Below are positions 44,801 to 58,942 of a stretch of DNA of 64,000 nucleotides, one piece after another. The position numbers and the translations under genes are program-made. Positions within the stretch are counted from its first letter, which is position 1. Each line of letters starts with the position of its first letter. This stretch comes from Mugil cephalus (Eukaryota; Chordata; Actinopteri; Mugiliformes; Mugilidae). The DNA lies in contig NC_061781.1 in NCBI RefSeq assembly GCF_022458985.1, positions 13,481,501 through 13,545,500 on the forward strand, read 5' to 3'. Under the pieces are notes generated by a model. That model saw only the letters and a list, made by a program, of their open reading frames with translations, was not told the origin of the DNA and searched no databases.

Positions 44801-47800
44801 GAGTAACTCGGGGTTACTAAAAACCATCTGCATCTGCAGACACAGACAACAATTCACGGCTTCACAGTTTCGGCTTCTCAAAAATATTAAACAGCAGGTT
44901 TTAGTTTAAATAAGAGCATTTGTTTGTTCTTAAAGGGGATTACGTATGTACGCATTAGTTAGACACATACCACCCACCTAGACCAGACCAGGGACCCCCA
45001 CCCCATATGATCCACAGGGCCCCCTCCCCTGACCACAGGGACCCCTCCCACTAACAGCACTCAGAAAGCCCATGTACATTATGTGAGTCACAGCTGTTTT
45101 GACACTTGGTGGTCATAATGTTATGCCTGATCAGTGTATATTTGTAACACATAGTCATGATACAAGCAGCTTTTCTGTATGTATATAGCAAAGTCTCACA
45201 GTCTATGTCTCGTGCTTTCTGTTGTGTGTGTTACTAGATTTGATAAAAATAAACACCTCAAATGAACAGAGGTGAAAATATATTCACTGATGAGTAAAAG
45301 GTTTCAAGGCCGCATGGAAAAGTTGTCCTCGCAAAGCGATTCCAGAACAAAACAGCCAGAACCCTTTTAAAAAGAAATTCATGACCCTAATATTTCTTTA
45401 AAAAATTTGTAAAACTCTGTATGAATGGATGTGACACATTTACAAACTAGTCTCGTTGCGTATGGGTTGATTGATAACCTTTGGTATTGCCTCAGTAACC
45501 TTCATTTTGTTATAGCTGACTTTTGAGTACAAGCACAGACTTTCTTTGTCTCATGCTGCCTCACAGCAGCACGAAAACACTTATGAGACCACACATTCAG
45601 GGAAACATTTTATGTAGTTGGAAGTTAGCACATTACAATATAGTAAAACAGATAAAGCCATGTACCAGTTCATTAGGTACATTAGTGAAAATGAAGGAAT
45701 TCTAATTCCCGCACCAAATCAGCTTAGCGGCTCATTTGCATTTAAAGCGACAGATGCAGAAACGACCCGTATGAAACTAAGTATATATATTCTGGAGAGA
45801 CACCTTAATCACATTAACCTGTTAAATTGGGTACTATACGGGAACTTTAAATATCTTTTCAGCAGCTTTCAGCCAGAGTTTCTTTGTCATTTTCTTCCGT
45901 CACCAGCAGCTCTTCAGTAAATACTTCAGGGTGGTCCTGGTAATTCTCATTCCATTACAGATGGATATATATGGTGATATAATGTAAATGCTCAAGTGGA
46001 GCAGTGGTGTAGTGGCATTATATGATTGCATATCCGTCTGAGAAACGCACCTCATTATAGTAAAAATGCACAGGATGCAGCAGAAATCCACAGAACTAGT
46101 GCTTAACCATGATCAGTGAAATCATGATAATCTGTAAAGCTTCTGAAAGCGCGCACACACAGACATGCACATTGCGGCTGATCCTCCTTTAACCTGGATG
46201 TGTCCCCAGGCCACAGGACTCTCTACATTGGGGTCCACGTGCCCCTGGGCAGCACCAGGCACCGCAGCCATCGCAGGACCCGTCACCATGGAAACAAACA
46301 CAGGAGGAGCAGGGATCGCACCCTTCCCTTGGTGGAGGGCAGAGAGTCTCCTGTTTACGGTAGTCGCCCACGTTCGTGGACGTCCACGCTGCTCTCCCTT
46401 ACCATCATTTACTGACTAACAAGAACGTTTGGTGCAACCGGTTCAGTTTGCGTCTTGTGTTCCCAGACACTCCCTCCCAGAGAGTGCAGTTCCTGCTGGG
46501 GACGGATGACGACGACGAGGAGCACATCCCCCATGACCTCTTCACAGAGATGGATGAGATCTGTGTGAGGGATGGAGAGGATACCGAGTGGAGGGAAAGT
46601 GCCAGGTACACTGTCACTGTAGCAGTGACACACAGTCACAAGCTATCACTCAAAGCTCTGGCTGTACACGCTGATCGTTCCCTACTTAAACTGATGAGGG
46701 ATGTGAGTCTGATGTTTGTGTTCCCATGCCTTTTTATTTGTCTGACAACTGCCAAGATCTTTTTATTTACCACACAAAAATGATGGTTTTCCGCGAACGT
46801 GGCACGTCCGACATATTTTATTTACAGTGATAACCTGATGAGAGGCAATAAGGAAGCCACGTAAATGAGCGGAACTGAGACAGAGAAAGAACATTACAAG
46901 AGCTAAATGTGGGGAGAGAGGCACCCAGGACGAATGTGGTTATTGCGGCTAGAACAGATGGACGGCCGTCTGCTGGCCTCTCCTGACAGGAACTCAAACT
47001 CCTGTTGCAGGTGGCTGAAGTTCGAGGAGGATGTTGAGGATGGAGGGGAGCGATGGAGCAAACCCTACGTGGCCACGCTGTCTCTGCACAGTCTGTTTGA
47101 GCTGCGCAGCTGCATCATCAACAGCACTGTGCTGCTTGACATGAGGGCTAGTACCACTGAGGAGATCGCAGGTAATTGGTATCACGAGGCTAAGGAAGTA
47201 AGAATATTACAGTTTTTCTGAGGGAGACTTAAGCTTGCTTCTTCGCCAACTACGGTGATATCTTGTAATGTTATTCACTATTTGTAAGTCAGGACTGCAC
47301 ACGTATTTGTCATTTGAACACAAGAAAATTTGCACTACATTTTGCACTAAAAACTTTATTGTGAGCAGCGTCTCTTTGTCTGCTTCAGACATGGTCTTGG
47401 ACCACCAGGAGTTATATTCACCGCTGGGAGACGAGCTGAGGAAGAAAGTGCGCGAAACCCTGCTGAGGCAGCACCACCACCAGAACCAGAAGAAGCTGGC
47501 CAGCCGCCTGCCGATCGTACGCTCCATCGCTGACATGGGCCGGCGGACGTCAGAGCTCCACCTGGACAAGAATGGTGAGAAAGCTGTGTTACTGTGTTAC
47601 TGCCATCTGCAACTGTCATTGTCCCAGATTGGGCCCGACCATCAAAGCTGTTGCTGTGAAAAATATATGTGTTTTAAAACTTTTAAATTCTATAAACTAG
47701 CTAGTCTGGTGTAGACATAGTCGGCTCTTATCAAAATATGAATCCGGTAAAATGCCCTTGGAGACAGATAACGAAAATACCTATGCACACAATACAGTCC

Positions 47801-49855
47801 TGAAACCAATTTCGTCGCAAACAAAGTGAACTTGGTGGTGCTAAAATGACGTGTGCGAATGTGTTGCTGTTACTCCACACACATAAAGCCCACCCAATTT
47901 TGAGTGGCTTGCCAGAGCATTTTCAGTTCCCAACTGAACAATTTCAGACCAACTGTGCCCTACAAACATGATCTGGGCAGGGGAAGTTCAGGCTGGCGCT
48001 CCAGGGTATAAATTTGCATCTTTTCTTCAGAACTTTGTCATTTTTCAAGGCACACACTGAAGAAAAACATACTGAAGGGACGAAATTTTCTCGGAGTTGA
48101 AATGGTTAAGACATGGCATCATGCTGGTGTATTAAACATAACTTTGTTTCAAGGGGTTGCAGGTCAAGAAAGGTGGAAGCCATTCTGGTCAGCTGTGTGT
48201 GTGTGGATAATTTATAATATGTGTCCTCTTCTCTGTGTGTTTTCCCATCTTTTCTTCCTTCTTGGTTCATTTATTCACGTGAATAGATGCTAGTTTGCAC
48301 AGTCTGACCCTCTGCCATCTTCAATAAGATGTCTTTTGTTAGATTAAAATGATCATGTGGAAAAGAAGAAGAACACTATGCTCAAAGGTCCATACACTGA
48401 TTGCTGTTCATGGTACTAGAGCTAATTGGTTGAATTCTGGGCTAAATTTATTCCAGGACGGGATTGAAACTGGAAACATTGTTTGCCAATATCTTTGCCA
48501 GCTACATTTTATACGCTTCAAGTTTGTTTTTGTTTTTTGCCAGTATTCCACATGAGAGAAAACGGTTTGAGATTATATCAGACTGTTTGTGAAATGCTCA
48601 TCTTGTTTGCCATGAATCTTGAAGGCACGTCGTTAACGGTGTAATTTCAGCGGTTTATAGCTTCAAAGCAACAGTTTCTGGTAATGAGTGGATTATAGAC
48701 AGAGCAATCTGTTATGTGTTCATTTTTTTTGACCCCACTGTTTAATGATTACAGAAATTAGGCCAAACCACCCGAGGAGCTTGATGCTGATTGACGAGCC
48801 TGACGTTTTAGCCCTAATGGCAGCAGAAAAAGTTACACCCACCGTCTCTTCGTGATCATCTGTCTTTTTGCTTCATCAATTCTTGGTCAAATCCTTAGTG
48901 GGTGAATAGGGATGATGACAAGTTTTATGGAAATAGTAAATAGTATAATAAATCATCTCATTCTAATTACATTTACAAATAAATGCACTTATTGCATCAA
49001 GTGAGGTCCCAAAACAAGGGAAACGGGCCAAAGGTTGTACAGAAGAAAAGGTGATCCTTAATAAAAAGCTAATTAACCAAACAAGGGTCGGTGAAATCTG
49101 ACACACATCTGGGGGGAAAAAAAGGAAAAAAAACACAAGGAGGTAACCAAGGATGACATGAGAAATACAGGGAAGCACTATACAGACAAACTAATGAGGA
49201 AAAGTGGTGGACTATAAATAACACAGAGAAATAATTGATTAACACGAGAGTCACAGGTGGCAACACTGAGGGTGGATCACGAAACCATGAAGGACGTAAA
49301 GCAAAACCAGGGAGTAGTCAGATAATTTTCGTTATTCTTCCCTTGTTTCTCATTCAAATGTCAGTTATCGATTTTTATTCAATAACTGCCTATGTTGAAA
49401 TATTTCCGTCGCACTTTTAAGTGTACTTAACGTTGGCCAATGTTTGAACACCATTAATAATTCTCTTGTCCGGGTTGTTCAGGTCAGATGATGGCGTCTC
49501 AGTCGCAGTTAGCGGGTCCAGATGGCAAAACGGACATCAGCAGAGAAAACAGTTCCGTTGACTTCAGTAAGGTATGGTGCACATTTTGTTTAGTAAAGTA
49601 CAAATATTTAGTAGATCACCATCACATTTCAGGCAAATATTGGACTTGTTTCTGCACTGCATTCGTTAGACGGACATTACCACTATTCTACATAACATGC
49701 AAACATCCAGGTCACCCTGAGAAATACAATTGATTGTGATACATAAAAATAATATAAAAAAAAGAAAAACAGAACAACATTGCAACTCATAATGACAGCT
49801 GTCTCAAGAGTTGTTTTCCGCTTAGTGAGCACAAACTGAAAAAAAAATAATATAC

Positions 49856-49888
<33 letters not shown>

Positions 49889-52800
49889 TATATATATAGT
49901 ATAATTGCTGTCTAAGAGCAGACGGTTATTTAATTGTGCGCTTCGTACATTGACGAGGACGTTATTCTTGGTATTTTTTTAATGGACAGGTTATCTAGCA
50001 CCGGATTAGGATTATAAGTATTAAAAAAGACTGTTGCCACAGATGATAACAAACAGGCACAGACAGTAAAGGCAAAGATAAAATCCTTGTTGAAACCTTT
50101 TTGCATTATGTATACGAGTTAATCTTTCTGTCCAGATGAGTGATTGAACCGTTTCATGCACTTCTGTCCCGTTGATGATACAATAACTGTTGAAGTGAAT
50201 GAACAAAAATCCTCCACGGTGGTCCCTTTTTCTTACAAATCATCCCAGATTGCGGCCCTATTATTATTTACTTGATACACAAAGTGTAGTTTAACTCTGA
50301 AACTCCTAACATCGGCGCAATTTCGTGATTTATGTCAAGTCAAATCCTGTCAATGTGTCAAAACAATTCTTCTTGATAATTCTAGCCGCCCTGGAGCCAT
50401 GTGAACCCTATGAAGGAACAAACAACACTCCAGTCAACACTTGTCATCTCCACATAATTATCGCTGCAAATGCCCTCCCTATAATTTTCTAAAAATTTCC
50501 TGCACAACCAAATTCGTTTTCTTACCAAAGAGGGGAAAGCAGACGGAGGATTAGTTTCACTGCTCGGGACAGCTTGTATGTACTATTTTTGTGGGAAATT
50601 AAGCATATACTATCATTGCAAATTATTATGTAACAGGTCAAACGCCCATGTTTTGTAATATTTCATTCACACATCTGTGAATTATTTGACTGTTAAGTAT
50701 TACGGCATACGAAGCAGCTGGACTATATTTTAACTATTCCAGCTTTCAGCTCTTCCATTTTCAGGCCCTAATGTGAGGATTAACAGTGAACAGAATGAAC
50801 TACTTACACGCATGAAGGATGCACAAATTATGTTGTTATTCTCTTCTATAGCGAAAGCTGCTTAGACGTTAATCATGAAACACTTCAAAGACGGCGCTTT
50901 GTGCCCCCTTTCAGATAGACCTTCATTTCATGAAGAAGATCCCGCCGGGAGCCGAAGCGTGTAATGTGTTGGTGGGAGAGCTGGAATTTCTGAACAAGCC
51001 GGTGGTGGCGTTTGTCCGTCTTTCCCCTGCGGTTCTCCTCAATGGGCTGGCTGAAGTCCCAATAGCCACAAGGTTAATTAAACTTCTTTTTTTTTGCTCG
51101 TAAATAACATTAAATAACGATTTGACAGAGATTTAAAAGTGACGTGTCTTTGTCTTTAGGTTTCTGTTTATTCTTTTAGGGCCCTTGGGTCGAGGGGCTC
51201 AGTATCACGAGATAGGAAGGTCCATTGCGACACTCATGACAGATGAGGTAAGAATTAGTTGTTGTTACTTTTACCATCCCGAGGGTATATTCATTCATTA
51301 TTTCCTGGAAAACTTGCTGGATTGGTTTAAATGTCAACCAGATGTCGTACTCAGATTCTCTGCAGGCTCTTTGCATAAATTCACAGCACAGCAGAACTCA
51401 ACAAATTCCTAAAGTGATGGAACATTTCTCAGCGTGAAACACAGCTCAGAGATTTTATGACATACTTTGGCGATTAGTCAGCCCTCATGTCCTCCTTTTT
51501 GTCCAGAATTTAGCTCGTCATCCATCAGGACTGTGGAAAAGATCCACTTTAGCAAAGTCTGAACTTTCATTTAAAAACAAAACAGTTGGGACTAATAAAA
51601 ATTGAGGAAAGTTAGTTCACAATGTAGAAAGGCGAGCGACTCATGAGCATTGTTCTTTCACAGGATTTAAGATCCTAATCTTGTGGGTATCATATGTCTG
51701 CGTGTGTCTGCCGGCGATGTTGCTGCAAAATCCAGTCACAACCGGACCTGAAAGAATAAAAACACATTTGTCTGTTTTCAGGTTTTCCACGATGTTGCCT
51801 ATAAAGCTAAAGACCGGAACGACCTGATCGCTGGGATCGATGAATTCCTCGATCAAGTGACAGTCCTGCCTCCTGGAGAATGGGACCCGTCCATAAGGAT
51901 AGAGCCACCAAAAAATGTCCCGTCTCAGGTAACCGGTTTAGTTGCTTCCTTCTTTTTGGTTGTTTTAAATAATTTGCACTTGGAAAAAAACAAAAAACAA
52001 AAAAAACAACAACCTGCTTCTGCATCGTTGGCTACACAGGAGAAAAGGAAGAAAAATAACAGTCTGGCTAATGGATTAGTGGAGGCGGAGGAGGAGGAAG
52101 AGCACGACGACCACGGGGGTCCAGAGCTGCAGCGTACTGGAAGGTGACAGAGCCACTAAATGCACGCTTTCCTTTTTTTCTCTCTTAAGATGGAGCACAT
52201 AAAAGTTTTACCAAAGTCATTACCTTTCTTTGCACACAATTCATTAACAATTGGACTATTCATCCTCCAGAACATCGTGCTGTAATACATTTAGAGGTTT
52301 TGTAATAGTGGCTCCCAGAGGGGGCCCCCTTGCAGCACAGTTACATTAAATATCACTATGCCTCTGTCTGTTTAAAAAAAACATTTTTCAGTGCAGAAAT
52401 TTCTTTGTTGAACATGTGTCTCACATACGTTAGTAAACATAAAACTACACCCATTTTAACTTTTAGGTGAATAAATTAGGATTAAGGCTTTCCATGGTTG
52501 AATTATACGAGTGCCATTACTCATACTCCTAATGATATTTTTTATTTTTCCTAAACTGTGCACAGACTGCCCTAAAATCCAGCCATCAAACTGAAAACTA
52601 CCATCTTTCGCCACAGTGTACTCTGTAATGCTGATCCGCTATTTCTGGGGAAACTTGGTCTGTAGTTGCAGCCATGGAGTGGTTTCCATAGAAACATCCT
52701 ATCTCCAGATCTCTATTTGCAGCTAGATTTTTCCATCGTAGGGACCTATCACACTGAGCCAAGAGTTGAATGCTGGGAGGGAGAAGGAGAAGAAGTTTAA

Positions 52801-55800
52801 AAGAATTTAACTTTATCCGTATTGCTTCTTTTTTTTTTTTTTCACCCCCTCAGGTGGTTCGGTGGTCTCTTTCTAGACATCAAGCGCAAGCTCCCGCACT
52901 ACCTGTCCGACTACACTGACGCTATTAGTTTGCAGTGCGTCGCCTCTTTCTTATTCCTCTACTGTGCCTGCATGTCCCCTGTCATCACCTTTGGAGGACT
53001 TCTGGGCGAGGCAACGGAAGGACGCATAGTAAATCACCTGCCTTTTGCTCTAAATGTTCACACTTTTCTGCCATGATGAGCTGTACGCGGCACATTTGTG
53101 AAGGTTTTTAAGATCTGCCGTAAATAATCTCTTTGTCCCTTTCCTTCGCCCAGAGTGCAATTGAGTCACTGTTCGGCGCCTCGCTGACTGGAATAGCTTA
53201 TTCCCTGTTCGCTGGGCAGCCTCTTACCATCCTGGGAAGCACGGGGCCGGTGCTTGTGTTTGAAAAGATATTGTTCAAATTCTGCAAGTATGTTTGTCTT
53301 TCGTGCGACTGCACACAATTCATAAACGATACTTTCTAAAGATCCGCTCATGCTCTGATTGTATGGATGAAAAGCAGCTGATTGGACGGTGATAATGATT
53401 CCCCTTCAAACTGTGAACACTCCATTTTTTTTCTCCACAGGGAGTACGGCTTGTCCTATCTGTCACTGAGAACCTGCATTGGCCTGTGGACGGCTTTCCT
53501 CTGCATTTTGCTGGTGGCCACGGATGCCAGCTCCCTCGTCTGTTACATCACACGTTTCACAGAGGAGGCCTTTGCCTCGCTTATCTGCATCATCTTCATC
53601 TACGAGGCCTTGGAGAAGCTCTTCCACCTGGGGGAACACTACCCCTTCAACAAGAACAACAACCTGGATAAGCTCACCATGTACTCGTAAGCGGACTCTT
53701 CTTCTTACGGTGGCTATTTCTTGGGGGTAAAGTATAAACCTTGGCAGATGAGGGATCGTTAACTCACCCAGATGTTCATGTGCTACCGCAGATGTTCGTG
53801 CGTTGAACCGTCTGACCCCACCAATGGCACCCTGAAGTACTGGGAGATGAACAACATCACCGCCTCGGAAATCTACTGGGAAGCCCTGGAGGTCAAGGTA
53901 CTACCTGGTTCCAGTAAAAAAAAAAAACGACATGGACGTGGGGATTTTACACAGCAGATGGAATTATTGCATTACACAAAGACAGTCTGAAAAGAATACA
54001 TTTGTACCTTAAAGTGGCATGCTCTACCAGATGGAGGAAGCAGAACACAGGAGATTAAGGCCATGTGGGCTGGATTATATTGGATTACTCAAAATGATGT
54101 GCAAATCACTATAAAAGCACATTTTTTTTGTATTGAGTTACTAAGTTTTTTTGTGTGTACGTGGAGCTCATCAACCCCAGCGGTTAAAACACAGAGTCTC
54201 GTTGTCTGTGTTTTCCTGACGTGCATAAGAGTCATTCATTGTCTCCCCTACAGGACTGCATTGAAAAGCAAGGGGAGTTTGTGGGAAGAGCCTGTGGCCC
54301 TCACGGACCATACGTTCCAGATGTTCTCTTCTGGTGCGTCATTCTCTTCTTCTCCACTGTCTTCATGTCTGCATTCCTCAAGGAGTTCAAATTCAGCAAT
54401 TACTTTCCCACGAAGGTACAGTGCAACATGCATTAATATCATTGTTAGTGCAGTGACTTAATGATTCAAACTGTACTATCATCTTGAAATGGGTTTGGTA
54501 GCGTGGTGCAGTGGTGCACTCTAGTGGGCCCTTTTAAGTACTGCAGAATTAAAGGGATTAAAAATGAAGGTGATTGATTCAAGGGTTCCTTGAAATCTAC
54601 TTTTTCATCTCTTTCAGGTGAGGTCCATCATCAGTGACTTTGCTGTTTTCTTCACTATCCTCACCATGGTGTTGGTCGACTATGCTTTAGGCATACCCTC
54701 TCCAAAACTAAAGGTTCCCAGTGTGTTTAAGGTGAGCCAGAGCACAGAATAACTTTTACAGATGACCTGCAACTCTACAAGGCATTAAACGATTGATGTT
54801 AATCAAGATCAGATCTTTTGAGTTAATTTTTTTATATATATAAAAGAAATAACAAAAAATGACCTCTATGATTGCTACTGAGATGACATGGGGTCAAAAA
54901 AGCACTTCCTTAGGCTAACGTTAACTACTGAAGGATCCGTGTATGTTTTTGTGATTTTTTGTTTTTGTTTTAAGAGACAGAAAACTAAAAGCGAGCGTTT
55001 TTTTTTTTTTTTTTTGAAAAAGTGTAACTTACACATCTTTTTCTCAGCCAACCAGAGATGATCGAGGCTGGTTCATCTACCCGCTGGGGCCCAACCCCTG
55101 GTGGACGGCGGTCATAACGGTATTCCCAGCTCTTCTTTGCACCATCCTCATCTTCATGGACCAGCAGATCACAGCTGTCATCATCAACAGGAAGGAGCAC
55201 AAGCTCAAGGTACCTTCCTGCTTTGCCTGCAGACTTCAGTTTACTCCTGTACCATCTTGTTTTCCGTGCATCAGAATTCACTAACTCCTAGTTACCGATG
55301 CCTCCCCTTCCAGAAAGGCTGCGGATACCACCTGGACCTGTTTATGGTGGGAGTGATGCTGGGCGTGTGCTCTCTGATGGGCTTGCCGTGGTTTGTGGCG
55401 GCCACCGTCCTCTCCATCACCCACGTCAACAGCCTGAAACTTGAGTCCGAGTGCTCAGCTCCTGGGGAGCAGCCCAAGTTCCTCGGGATCAGAGAGCAGC
55501 GCTTCACAGGCCTCATGATCTTCACCCTCATGGGCTGCTCCGTCTTCATGACTTCAGTGCTTAAGGTTAGACAAATCACATGTTTTTTCATTTGCTTATT
55601 TTATTTTATTTTTATTAATTAAATGTGACATATCCATTTGTAATTGTGCTGTATGTTTTCTTGTGTTTTTCAGTTCATCCCTATGCCTGTGTTGTATGGA
55701 GTATTCCTTTACATGGGAGCGTCTTCTCTCAGAGGCATTCAGGTAAAGTTATTTAAGTTTCACTATAATAGATTTACAGTGTAATTTATCATGAACTACT

Positions 55801-58569
55801 AGACAGCACAACAATGCATGCTAGACACACATGCGGTGCTGAACGTTGTTGTAACAATAGAACCTTTTTAATACTGTCTGCATGTCGGAGGTCACAGAGT
55901 TGGTCACGGTGTTGCCGTTTTAATTTGTATTAACTTAAGTAATGCCAGGGGATTGCCTCCATTTAGAAGGAAGTTCATTGGCTTCCAGTGTGTCTCAAAC
56001 ATTTACAGACCCTCGCTCTTATTTAGCCCCGGCTGATGTTGCTCAGCTGTTGTTCTTTCCTGAAGATCAACCCCACTTTCATTAGTTATGGAGCAGCTCA
56101 CTCTGTGTTAGACTTCCTCCACCAGCTGCAGTCAGTGGTCCAGTCTAGTGTGACTGGACTGAACCTTGTTCAGTTTTCTCAATGCAGGATCATTAATATT
56201 TAATGGAAAAATGAGTAGGAAGATTTTACCACTTGAGACACTTGATGGAGGACAAAAGAGTAGACACTGTAAAACCAAATCAAATAAGCCCAGAGCTGCA
56301 CGGTTTGACTATTCTATGTGGGTTTTTAGTAACTGCTTTAAATCACATGCACATTCTCACATTGCGCACGTTTCATTCGTGAATTATTTATCACTTGCAG
56401 TTCTTTGATCGTCTCACATTGTTCGGCATGCCTGGCAAGCACCAGCCGGACTTCATCTACTTACGGCACGTACCCCTGAGGAAGGTGCATCTCTTCACCA
56501 TCATCCAGCTGAGCTGTTTGCTCATGCTCTGGGTCATCAAGACCTCCAAAGCGGCCATCGTCTTTCCTATGATGGTTAGTTATGTGTGCGGTTATTACTG
56601 TACATCTGCAGCACCACTGCTCTCATCATTCACTTGCAGCATGAATGTTACGTTAAAGGCTTAACAGACAACTTGTCAGCGCATGAAGTTTTAGTTCCTC
56701 TGATTTGTGTTGTTTTCTTAACTGACAATTTCACGAGCCGTTCTTTACCTGAAGCTCCGATCATTAGTTCATGGGTTAAATTCTCCCAGATGACAACTGA
56801 AACATCATTTTGTGCCGTCAAGAATACATTAAACTTTGCTGCGATTGTTTGCTGGCTATTAATTTAAATCCATCCACCCCCTCAGCGTAGCGTTCCTCTC
56901 TATTAACACGTTGGATTTTTTTTGTGGTTTGTCTATTTTGGTTCCTCTTCAGGTGTTGGCTCTGGTGTTTATAAGAAAGTTAATGGACTGTATCTTCACC
57001 AAGAGAGAGCTGAGCTGGCTGGATGACCTCATGCCGGAAAGCAAGAAGAAAAAACTCGAGGATGCGGAAGAGGTGCCATTGCCGACGTTAACATAATTAT
57101 GGGCTGCTTCAGCATTCATCTTGCTTTAATGTAATTTTATCCACGTTCACATGCATCTAAATGGAACTATTTAATCAACCTTCAGGAGGAGGAGGAGCAG
57201 AGTATACTGGCTGAAGATGAGGGGGTTGTCCAGGTGCCGTTAGAAGGCTATAAGTAAGTTGTAATTGCAAAGCTTTCCATTTAATGTTTACATATTTCTT
57301 TGTGGCAACGTTTTTTTTTTTTTTTTTTCTGAATCCCTTTTCATGGACAGTATATGTTGATGATCATACTCTTTTCACAGAGGGATCCCCATCATCAACA
57401 TCACAGATGAAATGTCAAAGGGTTCTTTTGGAAATACTTGGAATGCCAATGGTTAGTTTCTGAAAGAATCCACAACATAACAACAGCAACAACAACAACA
57501 CAGTAAGATTATTTATTTTGGCCTAGAAAACTCTCAGTTTGCGTTGACAGAGATGAAAATGACTTATTAAAAATCAATTGTTGATTACAAATGTAGCCTC
57601 CCTTTCATGAAAACACAAATATGGAAGAGTGACAGTGAATTGACTAAGGTGTTCAGGTTTTGAGACTTAAAAGAACAATTCAGTGCACCGGTAAATGCAT
57701 GTATCTGCAAAATACAATAATACAATAAAATGTAAAACACCTCTGTACTGTATATAAAGTCAAATTTGACGCCACGCAGCTTAGCAGCTTAGCATCTTAG
57801 TTAGCTAGCTTAGCACTAAGTATGGAAAAAGGTGGAAACAGCTGACCAAGGTATTAAAAAATTATTTAAAAATCTACATAGCAACACAAGTTCACTTATT
57901 TACATATTATTTTTTCTTTAAATAGACATATTTCCATATATCTATTAAAAAAAAATAATAAATAAAGGCCTATAGGAGACTGTATAAAAAGGATAACGTA
58001 AACTTAAAAAAGTTTAAATGAAATACAATGATACCATTTGCATTTTCATTTTCTTATACTAAGTGTACTATGAGCAAATTATACCAAATATGCAAAATTT
58101 ATATTTATATTTAATATTTAAGTTTGAACATTGTACTCCATGGACAAAATTCAGTAACTATAAGAACACCTTCCATTTATGCAAGTTAAAAAAAAAATAC
58201 TAACAATTGAGGTTAAAGTGCTGTTTCAGATGTGATGTCTTTTGCATTCACATGTACGTCACCATATGTTCTACATGTTTTTAGACCTGCATATCAATAC
58301 AAATTTATACAATAAGGACAGGATATAGTAGTATGATATAATGGAAGTGGCCATACAAAGGATTTGTTTTAGTTACTTCAGTACTCAAACTTTAATTTGC
58401 TGATAATACCTCTCAATGTTTACTTGAATGTATATTTCACCTCTGCTGCTACACTTTAAAATCATGAATATATCTTGCTTCTCCGCGTGCAAACAGTGTT
58501 GAAAGAAACACATAACGACTGCCAAATCAACTAATTATACATCTGTCTTTTCTTTTTTAAGATTCATAA
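38873..58569 (+). CDS. slc4a10: electroneutral Na+/HCO3- transporter (NBCn2/NCBE), 25 coding exons
   Basis: Exons: 38873-38920, 44478-44559, 46210-46359, 46467-46605, 47011-47171, 47389-47574, 49483-49571, 50915-51072, 51160-51247, 51782-51928, 52040-52143, 52854-53028, 53154-53287, 53441-53686, 53792-53897, 54254-54415, 54618-54731, 55048-55209, 55314-55565, 55674-55742, 56401-56574, 56953-57072, 57186-57253, 57381-57451 and 58562-58569, giving 1070 residues (human about 1090-1120). The product is a plasma-membrane Na+-driven bicarbonate transporter that regulates neuronal pH. The start [16 protein letters not shown] favours SLC4A10 over SLC4A7/8. In order: a His/Arg-rich segment (about 60-79), the cytoplasmic band-3 domain (about 95-415), the membrane domain (about 451-1000) with [17 protein letters not shown], an extracellular loop with Cys637, 639, 673, 685 and N-glycosylation sequons N647-G-T and N657-I-T, and KKKKLEDAE (1013-1021). 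The last exon gives only two residues, so the C-terminus is the least certain part. Confidence 0.97.
39886..39927 (+). other. candidate 42-nt cassette exon of slc4a10
   Basis: A segment bounded by a strong acceptor (TTTCTTGTCTTTCAG) and a good donor (CTG/GTGAGT) lies 965 nt into slc4a10 intron 1. It is exactly 14 codons, starts and ends in phase 0 like the flanking exons, and reads [14 protein letters not shown] without a stop. Inclusion would lengthen the N-terminus without changing the frame. I know of no mammalian counterpart, so it may be fish-specific or a chance match. Confidence 0.4.
40473..40517 (+). other. candidate alternative first coding exon of slc4a10
   Basis: An ATG at 40473 opens 15 codons ([15 protein letters not shown]) ending at a GTAGGA donor in phase 0, exactly what the second coding exon ([12 protein letters not shown]) requires. 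An ATTATATAGC TATA-like box lies about 30 nt upstream, at 40441-40450. Alternative promoters that replace the N-terminus ahead of the conserved DEEAVVD exon are known in the SLC4A7/8/10 family, which supports the idea. Confidence 0.45.
42955..43430. mobile_element. dispersed teleost repeat relic
   Basis: The block resembles a repeat common in fish genomes: alternating AAGTCGGATTTTCC- and CTCAGAAAGTC-like pieces, then CAAGATGGCCGCC, then a tail with GACGTGTTCTATGTTACCTA. It contains imperfect self-complementary pieces as in a nonautonomous DNA transposon. Boundaries and family are uncertain. Confidence 0.45.
44955..45138. mobile_element. Tc1/mariner-like element remnant with one terminus
   Basis: The stretch ends with GGTCATAATGTTATGCCTGA and TCAGTGTA, which I recognise as the terminal sequence of a widespread vertebrate Tc1/mariner-type element. 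The matching left terminus and any transposase are missing, so it is a truncated copy in the slc4a10 intron between the second and third coding exons. Confidence 0.5.
47575..49482 (+). other. slc4a10 intron 6
   Basis: A 1.9-kb intron without coding signal. Its right half (about 49020-49330) resembles a dispersed fish repeat; the rest is unremarkable. Confidence 0.7.
49020..49330 (-). repeat. probable dispersed teleost repeat
   Basis: On the minus strand the stretch shows a CACCTGTGACTCTCGTGTTA, TTATTTATAGTCC and TTCATGGTTTCGTG arrangement that I recall from repeats scattered in fish genomes. No termini or coding frame were found, so family and limits are open. Confidence 0.35.
49572..50914 (+). 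other. slc4a10 intron 7
   Basis: A 1.3-kb intron with a TA/CA microsatellite at 49850-49898. In mammals an alternatively spliced insert is encoded at this junction; I see no matching exon here. Confidence 0.65.
49850..49898. repeat. (TA)n(CA)n(TA)n microsatellite
   Basis: Compound dinucleotide tract in slc4a10 intron 7. Confidence 0.9.
57452..58561 (+). other. slc4a10 last intron
   Basis: A 1.1-kb AT-rich intron before the final two-codon exon. It has a short AAC run near 57482-57502 and, at about 57770-57855, a GCTTAGCATCTTAGTTAGC stretch resembling a dispersed fish repeat (GCTTAGCATAAAGACTGGAAACA type). If the intron is retained, translation would stop almost at once after ...WNANG. Confidence 0.55.
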
Positions 58570-58936
58570 AGTTTTTCCTACACAACTCAAGATGATGGAA
58601 TGCGAGGTGAGGGGCAGCGGGCACACTGTTGTATATGTCACGGTTCCTTCTCTGTGTTTGTTAATCTAATCTGCGCCGTGTACCGCAGATTATCAATCCT
58701 TCAAGTTCAGTCTCGTAAGTCTCTGTGCGTAAGTGAATAACTTGGTTTTCTGACATGTGTCATGAATATCCCGGTTCATGGACCAACGAAATGTGTCACG
58801 CTGTCAAATTGGACTGTGAATTTACCATGTCGCTTTATTGAATGTTAACTATAAAAGCACACATCTCTGAGGAACCAAATGCAATAGCCCATTCGGCCAG
58901 AATGGCGAAATGATTTTAGCTTTATTTGTTTTCTGC

Positions 58937-58942
58937 AATAAA
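58937..58942 (+). terminator. candidate slc4a10 polyadenylation signal
   Basis: AATAAA 368 nt after the slc4a10 stop codon, in AT-rich sequence. Confidence 0.55.
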